A DNA stretch of 64,000 nt from Streptococcus alactolyticus (GTDB taxonomy: Bacteria; Bacillota; Bacilli; Lactobacillales; Streptococcaceae), in the NCBI RefSeq assembly GCF_012277075.1, contig NZ_JAAXMT010000003.1:62001-126000 (forward strand), written 5' to 3'. A program made the translations under genes and the position numbers. Below, piece by piece: positions 45,633-54,959 of the stretch. The notes under the pieces were generated by a model. That model was not told the origin of the DNA. It searched no databases and was given only the letters and a program-made list of their open reading frames with translations. Positions within the stretch are counted from its first letter, which is position 1, and every line of letters starts with the position of its first letter.

Positions 45633-45984
45633 AGCGTCCAATTGTAAAGACTAAAATCAACTCAATGACATAAAAAATAGCTGTCAAAATAAACCCTGAC
45701 CGCCAGAAAAATTTCAAAAAGCGGCGATAAGAAAAAGCGTGGTAACGTTTCAAAAAAGTAATGCTCAAAATCAAAGCCAACAAAGATAGGCAAATCAAGT
45801 AGTAAAAGAAAACATCTAATGTCAAAGATTGCATTGCCACTAAAGCAATTTCAAGTGCAAACAAGGGAAAAGACAGGTCTGTAAACAAGATCCCAAAGCG
45901 TTTTAGGTTAAAAAAGGTAACCAAAATGTAAGAAAAAAGCGGCGTCAGCACCAAAAAAGCAATCGAAAATAATTTATATACCAT
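45631..45984 (-). CDS. DUF3397 membrane protein
   Basis: A 117-residue protein with about four hydrophobic segments (starting KLFSIAFLVLTPLFSYILVTFF), matching DUF3397, a Firmicute family often next to rplK. Function unknown. On the minus strand TATAAA lies nine bases before its ATG, so its transcript may also be nearly leaderless. It is divergent from rplK. Confidence 0.75.
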   Translation of the reverse strand: MVYKLFSIAFLVLTPLFSYILVTFFNLKRFGILFTDLSFPLFALEIALVAMQSLTLDVFFYYLICLSLLALILSITFLKRYHAFSYRRFLKFFWRSGFILTAIFYVIELILVFTIGR

Positions 45985-46101
45985 GTCCTATATTTTATAC
46001 CGAAACCCTGAAGATGTAAATGATTAGAGCCTTTTTCCTCAAATTTCCTTTGCTCTCAAAAAAAGGGGAAGATTTTTTTGAAAAATAATGAGCTAAATAG
46101 C

Positions 46102-46129
46102 TTGCTTTTTCCCTGAATTCCTGTATAAT
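46102..46129 (+). promoter_or_regulatory. rplK-rplA promoter
   Basis: TTGCTT (46102-46107), 16-base spacer, TATAAT (46124-46129). Confidence 0.8.
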
Positions 46130-46136
46130 GGTAAAG

Positions 46137-46198
46137 TATGCGATTGAGCATATCTGTGGGAGGTAAAAATCTTAATTACCGCCAAAACCACAACAGGA
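46137..46198 (+). promoter_or_regulatory. Leader with an L1-binding-site-like element before rplK
   Basis: A TATGC / GCATA hairpin (46137-46152) is followed by GTGGGAGG (46156-46163), the sequence at the L1 site of 23S rRNA. TGTGG (46155-46159) can pair with CCACA (46188-46192), enclosing GGTAA / TTACC. The closing strand lies just before the rplK ribosome site, so bound L1 could hide it. Confidence 0.55.
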
Positions 46199-46208
46199 GG
46201 ATTTAAAA

Positions 46209-46634
46209 ATGGCTAAAAAAGTCGAAAAAGTTGTTAAACTTCAAATTCCTGCTGGTAAAGCGACACCAGCTCCACCAGTTGGTCCAGCTCTTGGTCAAGC
46301 AGGTATTAACATCATGGGATTCACTAAAGAATTTAACGCACGTACAGCTGATCAAGCTGGCATGATCATCCCAGTTGTTATCTCAGTGTATGAAGACAAA
46401 TCATTTGATTTCGTTACAAAAACACCACCAGCTGCTGTTCTTTTGAAAAAAGCTGCAGGTGTTGAAAAAGGTTCAGGAACACCTAACACAACAAAAGTTG
46501 CAACAGTTACTCGTGCACAAGTACAAGAAATTGCTGAAACTAAAATGCCAGACTTAAACGCTGCAAATATTGAATCTGCAATGCGTATGATTGAAGGTAC
46601 TGCTCGTTCTATGGGATTCACTGTTGTTGATTAA
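46209..46634 (+). CDS. rplK: 50S ribosomal protein L11
   Basis: The 141-residue L11 protein of the GTPase-associated centre. [29 protein letters not shown] is the highly conserved N-terminal signature; the C-terminal RNA-binding domain ends [14 protein letters not shown] strong AGGAGG site precedes it. Codon bias is strong, as expected. Confidence 0.99.
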   Translation: MAKKVEKVVKLQIPAGKATPAPPVGPALGQAGINIMGFTKEFNARTADQAGMIIPVVISVYEDKSFDFVTKTPPAAVLLKKAAGVEKGSGTPNTTKVATVTRAQVQEIAETKMPDLNAANIESAMRMIEGTARSMGFTVVD

Positions 46635-46677
46635 TCAATGACACCCAAATTGTGACTGAATTTGGTTGCTAGACCGA

Positions 46678-46740
46678 AAAATCACTCACACTAGACCCGC
46701 AAGACTTCATCATGATTTGATGAGTGACGTGGGAGATTTT
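46678..46740 (+). promoter_or_regulatory. Second L1-binding-site-like element, between rplK and rplA
   Basis: GTGGGAG (46729-46735) lies in a structured 146-base spacer. AAAATC (46678-46683) can pair with GATTTT (46735-46740); inside, CCCGC (46696-46700) can pair with GTGGG, or TCACTCA (46682-46688) with TGAGTGA (46721-46727). The two inner folds exclude each other. It probably lets L1 control its own synthesis. Confidence 0.5.
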
Positions 46741-46780
46741 AAATCAAATCGATATGACCACATTACAAGGAGAATTTTAA

Positions 46781-47470
46781 ATGGCTAAAAAAAGCAAACA
46801 AATGCGTGCTGCACTTGAAAAAATTGACAGCACTAAAGCATACAGCGTAGAAGAAGCTGTGGCGCTTGCAAAAGAAACTAACTTCGCAAAATTTGATGCA
46901 TCTGTAGAAGTTGCATATAAACTTAATATTGACGTTCGTAAAGCTGACCAACAAATCCGTGGTGCAATGGTATTGCCAAACGGTACTGGTAAAACACAAC
47001 GTGTGCTTGTTTTCGCACGTGGTGCTAAAGCTGAAGAAGCAAAAGCTGCTGGTGCAGACTTCGTTGGTGAAGATGACCTTGTTGCTAAAATCAACGATGG
47101 TTGGCTTGATTTCGACGTTGTTATCGCAACACCAGATATGATGGCTATCGTTGGACGTCTTGGACGTGTCCTTGGACCTCGTAACCTTATGCCAAACCCT
47201 AAAACTGGTACAGTAACTATGGACGTTGCTAAAGCAGTTGAAGAGTCTAAAGGTGGTAAAATCACTTACCGTGCTGATAAAGCTGGTAACGTACAAGCTA
47301 TCATCGGTAAAGTATCATTCGACGCAGACAAATTGGTTGAAAACTTCAAAGCATTCCACGATGTTATCGTGAAATCTAAACCAGCTACTGCTAAAGGTAC
47401 TTACATGACTAACTTGTCTATCACAACAACTCAAGGTGTCGGTATCAAAGTAGATCCAAGCTCATTCTAA
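46781..47470 (+). CDS. rplA: 50S ribosomal protein L1
   Basis: L1, 229 residues, of the ribosomal L1 stalk. [16 protein letters not shown], the VLPNGTGK segment and [21 protein letters not shown] are diagnostic. L1 is a known translational repressor of its own mRNA in other bacteria, and two rRNA-like sites are in this operon. Confidence 0.99.
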   Translation: MAKKSKQMRAALEKIDSTKAYSVEEAVALAKETNFAKFDASVEVAYKLNIDVRKADQQIRGAMVLPNGTGKTQRVLVFARGAKAEEAKAAGADFVGEDDLVAKINDGWLDFDVVIATPDMMAIVGRLGRVLGPRNLMPNPKTGTVTMDVAKAVEESKGGKITYRADKAGNVQAIIGKVSFDADKLVENFKAFHDVIVKSKPATAKGTYMTNLSITTTQGVGIKVDPSSF

Positions 47471-47486
47471 TGTAATGATATGACAG

Positions 47487-47524
47487 AAAAAATCCGTTTC
47501 CGTTTCGCTGAAGCGGATTTTTTT
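47487..47524 (+). terminator. Terminator after rplA
   Basis: An 11-bp stem AAATCCGTTTC / GAAGCGGATTT with a T run. Confidence 0.93.
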
Positions 47525-47662
47525 ATAAGCTGTGTCAAAAAATTTTTTAACGCTGTACCTTAGGGACTGGCGAGTATTGAATCGTTAAAAATGAGATATT
47601 TTGCTAGGTAAAATAAGCAATTTATGATAAAATAGTAGGGATAAAAGAAGGAGTAACGTGTA

Positions 47663-48400
47663 GTGGAACCTAAGTATAAACGTATTTTAATTAAGTTGTC
47701 TGGAGAAGCTTTGGCTGGTGATAAGGGTGTGGGTATTGACCTTGCCACTGTTCAAGCTATCGCAAAAGAAATTGCTGAAGTTCATGATTCAGGTGTTGAA
47801 ATTGCCTTGGTTATCGGTGGTGGAAACCTTTGGCGTGGTGAACCAGCTGCGGCAGCTGGTATGGATCGCGTACAGGCAGACTACACTGGAATGTTAGGAA
47901 CAGTCATGAATGCCCTTGTTATGGCTGATAGCTTGCAACAATATGGTGTGGACACTCGTGTTCAAACAGCTATCCCAATGCAAAATGTTGCGGAACCTTA
48001 TATTCGTGGACGTGCCCTTCGTCATCTTGAAAAAGGTCGTATCGTTATCTTTGGTGCGGGTATCGGTTCACCTTATTTCTCAACAGATACAACAGCTGCC
48101 CTTCGTGCTGCTGAAATCGAAGCAGAAGCTATTTTGATGGCGAAAAATGGTGTTGATGGGGTTTACAACGCAGATCCTAAGAAAGATGCCAATGCAGTTA
48201 AATTCGACGAATTAACACACGTTGAAGTGATTAAACGTGGTCTTAAAATCATGGATGCTACTGCCTCTACCCTTTCAATGGACAACGATATTGACTTAGT
48301 TGTCTTTAACATGAACGAACCTGGTAACATCAAACGTGTGGTCTTTGGTGAAGCTATCGGGACAACGGTTTCTAACAAAGCAGACCACCACAACCATTAA
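47663..48400 (+). CDS. pyrH: UMP kinase
   Basis: Phosphorylates UMP; a 245-residue amino-acid-kinase-fold enzyme. [25 protein letters not shown] and [17 protein letters not shown] are family marks. It uses a GTG start (47663), with GAAGGAG about nine bases before. frr follows after about 50 bases, the usual pyrH-frr order. Confidence 0.97.
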   Translation: MEPKYKRILIKLSGEALAGDKGVGIDLATVQAIAKEIAEVHDSGVEIALVIGGGNLWRGEPAAAAGMDRVQADYTGMLGTVMNALVMADSLQQYGVDTRVQTAIPMQNVAEPYIRGRALRHLEKGRIVIFGAGIGSPYFSTDTTAALRAAEIEAEAILMAKNGVDGVYNADPKKDANAVKFDELTHVEVIKRGLKIMDATASTLSMDNDIDLVVFNMNEPGNIKRVVFGEAIGTTVSNKADHHNH

Positions 48401-48451
48401 GAGTTGGCTCTACTATTTTAAAAAAACAAGAAACGAGGATAATACTGACTT

Positions 48452-49009
48452 ATGGCTAATGCTATTATTGAAAAAGCGAAAGAACGCTTTGAACAATCAC
48501 ACAGTGCTTTGGCGCGTGAATTTGCTTCTATTCGTGCTGGACGTGCTAACGCGTCACTCTTAGACCGTATTCAAGTGGAATACTACGGCGCACCAACACC
48601 TTTGAACCAATTGGCTTCTATTACCGTTCCAGAAGCGCGTGTTCTCTTGATTTCTCCATTTGACAAATCTGTTTTGAAAGACATTGAGCATGCGATCAAC
48701 GCTTCTGACCTTGGTATTAACCCTGCCAATGATGGTTCAGTGATCCGTCTTGTTATTCCAGCATTGACAGAAGAAACACGTAAAGATTTGGCTAAAGAAG
48801 TGAAAAAAGTTGGTGAAAGTGCCAAAATTGCTATCCGTAACATCCGCCGTGATGCGATGGACGAAGCTAAAAAACAAGAAAAAGCCAAAGAAATCACAGA
48901 AGACGAATTGAAAGTGCTTGAAAAAGATATTCAAAAAGTTACTGACGAAGCTGTGAAACACATTGACAGCATGACTGCTAACAAAGAAAAAGAATTGCTA
49001 GAAGTCTAA
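48452..49009 (+). CDS. frr: Ribosome recycling factor
   Basis: 185 residues, normal length. It splits post-termination ribosomes together with [31 protein letters not shown] and the C-terminal helical [23 protein letters not shown] are typical. The ribosome site (GAGGA) is 12 bases from the ATG, a little long. Confidence 0.97.
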   Translation: MANAIIEKAKERFEQSHSALAREFASIRAGRANASLLDRIQVEYYGAPTPLNQLASITVPEARVLLISPFDKSVLKDIEHAINASDLGINPANDGSVIRLVIPALTEETRKDLAKEVKKVGESAKIAIRNIRRDAMDEAKKQEKAKEITEDELKVLEKDIQKVTDEAVKHIDSMTANKEKELLEV

Positions 49010-49036
49010 TGTCATCTCTATAAGACAAAGGTAAGG

Positions 49037-49060
49037 GGGTGGAGATTCCACTCTCTTTTC
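49037..49060 (+). terminator. Weak terminator or leader hairpin between frr and cvfB
   Basis: GGGTGGA / TCCACTC stem with loop GAT, then TCTTTTCT. It could be a weak terminator. It also lies between an AAGGGGG sequence and an ATG at 49062, in frame with cvfB. Confidence 0.4.
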
Positions 49061-49079
49061 TATGATAAAGGAAAAAAAC

Positions 49080-49937
49080 ATGAATAAACTACTTGCTACG
49101 GTTATCACTGGTTTGGTAATTGATGAAAATGCAAAAGCCTATTTTGTTCAAAAAGATGGAGTGACTTTCACTTTGGATAAGAGCGAGGGTTCACACGCTA
49201 TCGGAGATATGGTCAAGGGCTTTGCTTACACGGATTTGCACCAAAAAGCACGTCTAACAACTGCAGATGTGGCAGCAACACGCACTAGCTATGGTTGGGG
49301 CGTTGTGACAGAAGTGCGTCGCGACCTCGGTGTTTTCCTAGACACAGGTCTGCCAGACAAACAATTTGTCGTTTCGCTAGACGTTTTGCCTGATTTAAAA
49401 GAACTTTGGCCTAAGAAGGGTGACAAGCTTTATGTTCGTTTGGATGTGGATAAAAAAGACCGCATTTGGGCCATTCCAGCAGAACCTGAAGTTTTCCAAA
49501 AACTCTCAGGACCAGCTTATGACAATATGCAAAATGAGAAGTTACGCGCAATTGTTTACCGTTTGAAATTGTCAGGAACGTTTGTTTACCTGCCAGATAA
49601 TAATATGCTTGGTTTTATCCATCCAAGTGAGCGCTATGCGGAACCACGTCTTGGGGAAGAAGTAACGGCTCGCGTCATTGGTTATCGTGCTGTTGACCGC
49701 ACGCTAAACCTTTCGTTAAAACCGCGTTCTTTTGAAATGTTGGAAAATGATTCGCAGATGATTTTGACTTATTTGCAGTCAAATGGTGGCTTTATGACCT
49801 TGAATGACAAGTCATCACCAGAGGATATCAAGGCTACTTTTGGTATTTCAAAAGGACAATTTAAAAAAGCTTTGGGTGGTTTGATGAAAGCTAAGAAAGT
49901 CAAACAAGATGCCCTTGGAACAGAATTAATCGATTAA
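49080..49937 (+). CDS. cvfB: CvfB-type S1 RNA-binding protein
   Basis: A 285-residue protein with three S1-like OB domains and a C-terminal winged helix (SSPEDIKATFGISKGQFKKALGGL). Members (CvfB, YitL) bind RNA and affect virulence gene expression in staphylococci and pneumococci. I start at MNKLLATVITG (49080), after AAAGGAAA. An ATG six codons upstream (49062) is in frame and has an AAGGGGG-hairpin arrangement before it, so an alternative start is possible. Confidence 0.88.
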   Translation: MNKLLATVITGLVIDENAKAYFVQKDGVTFTLDKSEGSHAIGDMVKGFAYTDLHQKARLTTADVAATRTSYGWGVVTEVRRDLGVFLDTGLPDKQFVVSLDVLPDLKELWPKKGDKLYVRLDVDKKDRIWAIPAEPEVFQKLSGPAYDNMQNEKLRAIVYRLKLSGTFVYLPDNNMLGFIHPSERYAEPRLGEEVTARVIGYRAVDRTLNLSLKPRSFEMLENDSQMILTYLQSNGGFMTLNDKSSPEDIKATFGISKGQFKKALGGLMKAKKVKQDALGTELID

Positions 49938-49946
49938 AGGCTTTAT

Positions 49947-49989
49947 CAAAAAGAGTTGTGTTAGAAATGGTCTAACACGCTCTTTTTTT
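49947..49989 (+). terminator. Terminator after cvfB
   Basis: AAAGAG plus GTGTTAGA / TCTAACAC plus CTCTTT form a long stem followed by TTTTTTT. Confidence 0.9.
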
Positions 49990-50035
49990 GAAAGTCTTAT
50001 GTTATAATAGAAACATTATTTTTGGAGGTGCTAGA

Positions 50036-50545
50036 ATGGAACGAGCGATTTTTGCAGGTGGGTGTTTTTGGTGCATGGTGCAGCCTTTTGAGGAATTAGA
50101 TGGTATTTTATCTGTGCGTTCGGGCTACACTGGAGGTCATGTGCCTCATCCAACTTATGAGCAAGTCAAAGCCCACCAGACAGGGCATACCGAAGCAGTT
50201 GAGATTATTTTTGATGAGCACGTTATTTCTTATGCGGATTTGGTGGAGATTTACTGGGCACAAACAGATCCGACGGATGCGTTTGGGCAATTTGAGGACC
50301 GCGGTGATAATTACCGTCCTGTGATTTTTTATGAAAACGACAAGCAACGTCGCATCGCAGAGCAATCCAAACAAGCCCTACAAGAGTCAGGACGTTTTCA
50401 TTCACCTATCGTGACGACGATTGAACCTGCACAAGCATTTTACGTGGCTGAGGACTATCACCAAGGTTTCTACAAAAAGAACCCTGAACGCTATGCCCAA
50501 AGTAGCGCCATCCGACATCAGTTTTTAAAGGAGTATTGGCAATGA
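50036..50545 (+). CDS. msrA: Peptide-methionine (S)-S-oxide reductase
   Basis: A 169-residue repair enzyme. The catalytic cysteine is C10 in AGGCFWC (C13 follows). [16 protein letters not shown] and [14 protein letters not shown] are MsrA marks. The start at 50036 follows a GGAGG site. yozE overlaps its end by four bases. MsrB is not fused here. Confidence 0.95.
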   Translation: MERAIFAGGCFWCMVQPFEELDGILSVRSGYTGGHVPHPTYEQVKAHQTGHTEAVEIIFDEHVISYADLVEIYWAQTDPTDAFGQFEDRGDNYRPVIFYENDKQRRIAEQSKQALQESGRFHSPIVTTIEPAQAFYVAEDYHQGFYKKNPERYAQSSAIRHQFLKEYWQ

Positions 50546-50757
50546 GAAAATCATTTTATACCTGGTTAATGACCCAGCGTAACCCCAAAAGTCACGAACC
50601 TGTCGCTATTTTAGCGGACTTGGTATTTGAAGATTCAACTTTCCCAAAGCATAGCGATGATTTTGAAGTTATCAGCACTTATTTGGAAAATGAGGCGGAC
50701 TTCACCTTCAATCTTAGTGACTTTGACCAGATTTGGGAAGATTATTTAGCACATTGA
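50542..50757 (+). CDS. yozE: YozE family protein (UPF0346)
   Basis: A 71-residue SAM-like helical protein, [36 protein letters not shown], typical of YozE. Function unknown. The start at 50542 has an AAAGGAG site inside the end of msrA, indicating coupling. The following terminator overlaps its stop. Confidence 0.88.
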   Translation: MRKSFYTWLMTQRNPKSHEPVAILADLVFEDSTFPKHSDDFEVISTYLENEADFTFNLSDFDQIWEDYLAH

Positions 50758-50779
50758 GAGGTTATAACCTCTCTTTTTT
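50756..50779 (+). terminator. Terminator after yozE
   Basis: GAGAGGT / ACCTCTC stem with loop TATA, then TTTTTT. Confidence 0.9.
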
Positions 50780-50822
50780 AGCACTTTTTCTAATAAATGA
50801 ATTATTGGTATTATTGTTAATA

Positions 50823-50856
50823 TAAAAGCAATAGCACTGAGGCTATTGCTTTTAAT
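50823..50856 (-). terminator. Terminator after the esterase gene
   Basis: A 12-bp perfect stem AAAAGCAATAGC / GCTATTGCTTTT between the yozE terminator and the esterase stop. Confidence 0.85.
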
Positions 50857-50862
50857 TATGAG

Positions 50863-52554
50863 TTAATTTTTAACAACTTGCTCTTCTTGACTAGAATAGA
50901 TTTCATCAAGGGGAGCGGAGAACCAGCGACCACCTAATACAGTTGTATTCAATTCATTTTTTACCCCTTCAGATAAGGTAGTGTCCGCTTGCATTTTTTC
51001 TAAAATATCACTGGCAGTCTCACTATCAGTCGCTGCTTTAATGTCTTTAGCATTTTCAGTAGCAGAAATTGATAGGACTTCGCTTTGCTCTGACCATTTT
51101 GGCCAATTAACCAAATTTTTATCGTTTGGATTACCTGAGGCTAAGAAGTTTTTCAGGTAAGCCTTAAAGTCACTTGACATGTCCTTAGCACCATCGTTAT
51201 CAAATTCTTCTCCAATAAATGTAGCATAGTTTGACGGAGTTTGAAGCATTGCTTTAAAGATACCGTGAAAAGCTCCTAGAGTTGATGCTAATTGAGGTGT
51301 TACATTTGAATCATCGCCATAGAAAATTTCTGAAATATAGATATCTGAATTATATTTTCCTGCTAATTTTCGTGCACTGTCAACCCCATTTGAAAGTCTG
51401 TAAAGTTGACCACCGTAATTTCTTGAATAGTCAAATTCTGCTTGTTTTTGTTCATCTTGGAATAAGTCCCCACTATTAAAATCCTCTGCGAAGCGCTCAT
51501 CTGATGCAATAAAGAGTGAAAATTCATTAGTTCCAGTGACAAGCATAAGCGGCACATCGTTGAATGTTTCAGTCTCAAAGCCTTCTTCTGGAATAACAGT
51601 TCCATCTTTATAAAGATGTGGGAAAACAGACAAGCGAATACCTGCATTTCCCATAAATGGAGCTAAACGATCAGCAGAAAGATTTTTGAGATAATCAGCA
51701 ATTTCATTATTATCTTCGAGGAGCCAGTTTTTAGCATCTTCTTCAGTTGGTTGTAGGCCATTTTCAACAACTAAAGGTGCAATAGCTGTTGCGAAAATCT
51801 CTTGACTTTCCTCTTCATCTGAAAGTGTCATTCCACCGCTAAAGGAGATAGCCTTGTCATATTTTCCTTTGAAAGTAGGTGAAATTAAAGTGGCCATAAC
51901 ATCTCGACCTCCTGCTGAAAATCCAGCTAAGGTCACATTATCTTTGTTACCACCGAAGGTTTCAATATTCTTTTCTACCCAGTCTAGTGCTTGAGCGATA
52001 TCCAGTAACGCAAAATTACCAGAATTTTCTTCATCTGATCCAGTTTTTAAAGCATCCAGAGGATTGAGACCTAATGCTCCTAATCGGTAATTAACAGACA
52101 CATAGACTGCGTTTAAATCATTTGCGAGAGTATTTCCTTTGATTTCCTGAGCATGACCAGTTTGGTTGTTACCACCATGTAAAAAGACTAAAACTGGTAA
52201 ATCTGTTTCATCTGTATCAGGACGTACAATATCTAAATTTAATTCATTTTCAGAGCCGACGACTTCGTTATTAGAAAATTGAATATCTTTTTCTCCGTGT
52301 TCTGTTGCATCAAAAGTATCGTCCCATTTATCTACTTCTTTTGGAGCTTGCCAACGTTCAGCTTGTGCATAAGGAACGCCTAGCCATTCTAAAGCATTAT
52401 TTTCCGTATCTTTTTTCCCTTTGATATTTCCAGTTTCAATAGTTTGTGTAGTTGATTGATTAAAGGTATTAGCACTTTCAGTACTTTTATGACTACATGC
52501 TGTTAAAGTTAGCACAGCGCTAAACGCGATCAGACCCATTATCGTTTTTTTCAT
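50863..52554 (-). CDS. Type B carboxylesterase lipoprotein
   Basis: A 563-residue alpha/beta-hydrolase. The signal peptide ends LTAC with the lipobox at C20, so it is surface-anchored. The oxyanion HGG is at 126-128, the nucleophile S213 in AGFSAGGRD, preceded by FGGNKDNVTL, and the catalytic histidine is probably in LGAFHGIF near 440. It resembles para-nitrobenzyl/cholinesterase-type esterases; the natural ester is unknown. It is oriented against its neighbours, looks more AT-rich and less codon-biased, and has an unrelated promoter, suggesting later acquisition. Confidence 0.88.
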   Translation of the reverse strand: MKKTIMGLIAFSAVLTLTACSHKSTESANTFNQSTTQTIETGNIKGKKDTENNALEWLGVPYAQAERWQAPKEVDKWDDTFDATEHGEKDIQFSNNEVVGSENELNLDIVRPDTDETDLPVLVFLHGGNNQTGHAQEIKGNTLANDLNAVYVSVNYRLGALGLNPLDALKTGSDEENSGNFALLDIAQALDWVEKNIETFGGNKDNVTLAGFSAGGRDVMATLISPTFKGKYDKAISFSGGMTLSDEEESQEIFATAIAPLVVENGLQPTEEDAKNWLLEDNNEIADYLKNLSADRLAPFMGNAGIRLSVFPHLYKDGTVIPEEGFETETFNDVPLMLVTGTNEFSLFIASDERFAEDFNSGDLFQDEQKQAEFDYSRNYGGQLYRLSNGVDSARKLAGKYNSDIYISEIFYGDDSNVTPQLASTLGAFHGIFKAMLQTPSNYATFIGEEFDNDGAKDMSSDFKAYLKNFLASGNPNDKNLVNWPKWSEQSEVLSISATENAKDIKAATDSETASDILEKMQADTTLSEGVKNELNTTVLGGRWFSAPLDEIYSSQEEQVVKN

Positions 52555-52624
52555 GATGTTTCCTTTCAGTTATCAGATAGAAATAAGTGCATCAATAAGT
52601 TGGAATTGTTTATCTTAGCCTTAT

Positions 52625-52630
52625 ATTATA
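52625..52630 (-). promoter_or_regulatory. -10 of the esterase promoter
   Basis: TATAAT on the minus strand (52630-52625), with TTGGAT 15 bases upstream as a possible -35. The leader would be about 60 bases. Confidence 0.55.
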
Positions 52631-52666
52631 ATTTACTTCTCATTTATCCAACCGCTTACTTATTAT

Positions 52667-52704
52667 TTAGTGAGATAGTATCATTTTTTAGTGGCTTAGT
52701 ATCA
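52667..52704 (-). repeat. Tandem 17-bp repeat upstream of the esterase promoter
   Basis: TTAGTGAGATAGTATCA (52667-52683) and TTAGTGGCTTAGTATCA (52688-52704) agree at 14 of 17 bases and are exactly 21 bp apart, two helix turns. They lie at about -50 to -90 of the esterase promoter, where an activator would bind. Confidence 0.6.
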
Positions 52705-52777
52705 ATGAGATATATATTGTATTAGGAATTTTCTTATTGTTCATTTAGCACCGCCATTTTCAATAAAGATAAGCAAG

Positions 52778-52801
52778 AAATCACGCAAGTCGTGATTTTT
52801 T
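52778..52801 (+). terminator. Orphan terminator before phoH
   Basis: AAATCACG / CGTGATTT stem, loop CAAGT, then TTT. No plus-strand gene ends nearby; the closest is yozE, 2 kb upstream, which has its own terminator. It may be a relic of the order before the esterase gene arrived. Confidence 0.7.
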
Positions 52802-52855
52802 GTGGTAAATGAGCTATAATAGGTTTATCAGATACAAAAGAAAGAGGGACTCTAT

Positions 52856-53917
52856 TTGCAAGAGTATTCGACTGAGATTACGTTAAGCCATCCAGATGAT
52901 GTGTTGGCTTTGTTTGGCTCAAATGAGCGTCATTTAAAATTGATTGAAGATAACTTGGGCGTCATTATCCACGCACGAACTGAGCGGGTGCAGATTTTAG
53001 GGGATGATGAAGATAGTGTCGAATTAGCCCGTCTGACTATTCAAGCTTTGTTGATTTTGGTGGGACGTGGCATGCTCATCAACACTTCAGATGTGGTGAC
53101 AGCTTTGAGCATGGCACAAGATGGTTCGGTAGATAAATTTGTTGCCCTATACGAAGAAGAAATTATCAAGGACAATTCAGGCAAGCCTATCCGTGTTAAG
53201 ACTTTGGGGCAAAAGGTTTATGTCGATAGTGTCAAATCACATGATGTTGTGTTTGGGATTGGACCTGCGGGGACTGGTAAGACCTTTTTGGCGGTGACCT
53301 TGGCAGTGACGGCTCTTAAACGTGGTCAGGTTAAACGCATTATTTTGACGCGTCCAGCTGTTGAAGCTGGTGAAAATCTAGGTTTTTTGCCTGGTGATTT
53401 GAAGGAAAAAGTGGACCCTTACCTTCGTCCTGTTTACGATGCCCTTTATCAAATCTTAGGCAAGGAGCAAACCACTCGTCTCATGGAGCGCGACATTATT
53501 GAAATTGCTCCGTTGGCGTATATGCGTGGTCGGACGCTTGATGACGCTTTTGTCATTTTAGATGAGGCCCAAAACACGACCATCATGCAAATGAAGATGT
53601 TCTTGACTCGTCTAGGTTTCCACTCTAAGATGATTATCAATGGAGATACTAGCCAGATTGATTTGCCTAAAAAAGTCAAATCAGGTTTGATTGACGCGAC
53701 TGAAAAGCTCAAACACATCAAGCAAATTGACTTTGTGCATTTCTCAGCAAATGACGTGGTGCGTCATCCTGTCGTGGCTGAAATTATCAACGCTTACGAG
53801 TCTGAGCAAGCACCTCAAGTTTCGCCTGAGCAGAGATACGCTCAAAATGAATCGAACTTTGCCAATTATGAAACCATCGGCGAATTGCCCAAAGAGGTAG
53901 ATACGACAGATAACTAA
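52856..53917 (+). CDS. phoH: PhoH family ATPase
   Basis: A 353-residue cytoplasmic ATPase with Walker A GPAGTGKTF near residue 139 and Walker B FVILDEAQNTT near 240. PhoH-like proteins are linked to RNA handling and commonly precede ybeY. It uses a TTG start (52856, MQEYSTEITLSHPDD), with AAAGAGGG about seven bases before it, under a TATAAT at 52815-52820. Confidence 0.93.
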   Translation: MQEYSTEITLSHPDDVLALFGSNERHLKLIEDNLGVIIHARTERVQILGDDEDSVELARLTIQALLILVGRGMLINTSDVVTALSMAQDGSVDKFVALYEEEIIKDNSGKPIRVKTLGQKVYVDSVKSHDVVFGIGPAGTGKTFLAVTLAVTALKRGQVKRIILTRPAVEAGENLGFLPGDLKEKVDPYLRPVYDALYQILGKEQTTRLMERDIIEIAPLAYMRGRTLDDAFVILDEAQNTTIMQMKMFLTRLGFHSKMIINGDTSQIDLPKKVKSGLIDATEKLKHIKQIDFVHFSANDVVRHPVVAEIINAYESEQAPQVSPEQRYAQNESNFANYETIGELPKEVDTTDN

Positions 53918-53927
53918 TTGCTTAACC

Positions 53928-53960
53928 AAAGACTTCTTGTTTTCCAAGAAGTCTTTTAAA
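53928..53960 (+). terminator. Terminator after phoH
   Basis: AAAGACTTCTTG / CAAGAAGTCTTT stem, then TTAAAA. Confidence 0.8.
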
Positions 53961-54045
53961 ATGGGGAATTGGGACATAAAATAGCACTCCAACACTTATT
54001 GTGGTATAATATCATTGACAAGAATACAGTTGAAAGAAGAATATT

Positions 54046-54540
54046 ATGTACGTTGAAATGATAGATGAAACTGGTCAAGTTTCAGAAGCCATCAAGAAAC
54101 AAACGCTTGATTTATTGGAGTTTGCTGCTGAAAAGACAGGTAAAGAAAACAAGGAAATGTCTGTGACTTTTGTGACAAATGAACGCAGTCACGAATTGAA
54201 CTTGAAGTATCGTCATACAGATCGTCCAACGGACGTGATTAGCTTGGAGTACAAGCCAGACTCAGGTCTGTCATTTTCAGAAGAAGATTTGAAAGACAAT
54301 CCTGAATTGGTCGAAATGCTCGACGAATTTGATGCTTATATTGGAGAGTTGTTCATTTCAGTGGATAAGGCGCGTGAGCAAGCCGAAGAATATGGTCACT
54401 CTTTTGAACGTGAAATGGGATTTCTTGCGGTTCATGGTTTCTTACACATCAATGGTTACGATCATTACACACCAGAAGAAGAAAAAGAAATGTTTACGTT
54501 ACAGGAAGAAATTTTAACCGCCTATGGACTCAAGAGATAA
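54046..54540 (+). CDS. ybeY: Endoribonuclease YbeY (rRNA maturation factor)
   Basis: A 164-residue metalloprotein needed for 16S rRNA 3'-end maturation and ribosome quality control. The zinc site [11 protein letters not shown] gives ligands H130, H134 and H140. Its own promoter (TATAAT near 54006) precedes it. It overlaps dgkA by 17 bases and heads the run to coaE. Confidence 0.96.
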   Translation: MYVEMIDETGQVSEAIKKQTLDLLEFAAEKTGKENKEMSVTFVTNERSHELNLKYRHTDRPTDVISLEYKPDSGLSFSEEDLKDNPELVEMLDEFDAYIGELFISVDKAREQAEEYGHSFEREMGFLAVHGFLHINGYDHYTPEEEKEMFTLQEEILTAYGLKR

Positions 54541-54952
54541 GCATTCCCCAAAGAAGTGGAAGAACCGTACCCTAGTATCAAGTTTAGAATTTGCGATTAC
54601 TGGGATTATTACCGCGTTAAAAGAAGAGCGCAATATGCGCAAACACATGTTTTCAGCGATTTTAGCCTGCATGGCAGGTGCGATTTTTCGTATTTCAGCT
54701 GTCGAGTGGCTCTTTTTGCTGTTGGTCATATTTTTAGTGATTACGCTTGAAGTCGTTAATTCGGCTATTGAAAATGTTGTGGATTTAGCCAGCAACTACC
54801 ATTTTTCCATGTTAGCGAAAAATGCTAAGGACATGGCTGCTGGTGCTGTTTTATTGATGTCAGGATATGCAGTGATTACGGGCTTGATTATCTTTGTCCC
54901 AAAGCTGCTAAAATTCTTTGAACTTATCCTTAGTGATAAGAGCTTATGGTAG
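54524..54952 (+). CDS. dgkA: Diacylglycerol / undecaprenol kinase
   Basis: A 142-residue, three-helix membrane kinase. [21 protein letters not shown] and [15 protein letters not shown] (active site) mark the DgkA family. Gram-positive members mainly phosphorylate undecaprenol to recycle the cell-wall carrier lipid. The start lies inside ybeY; no clear ribosome site, so coupling is likely. Confidence 0.93.
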   Translation: MDSRDKHSPKKWKNRTLVSSLEFAITGIITALKEERNMRKHMFSAILACMAGAIFRISAVEWLFLLLVIFLVITLEVVNSAIENVVDLASNYHFSMLAKNAKDMAAGAVLLMSGYAVITGLIIFVPKLLKFFELILSDKSLW

Positions 54953-54959
54953 ATGATGG

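Noticed and set aside
46763-47296. Long minus-strand reading frames antisense to rplA
   Set aside because: These are shadows of a highly codon-biased gene; the products have low complexity and no ribosome site.
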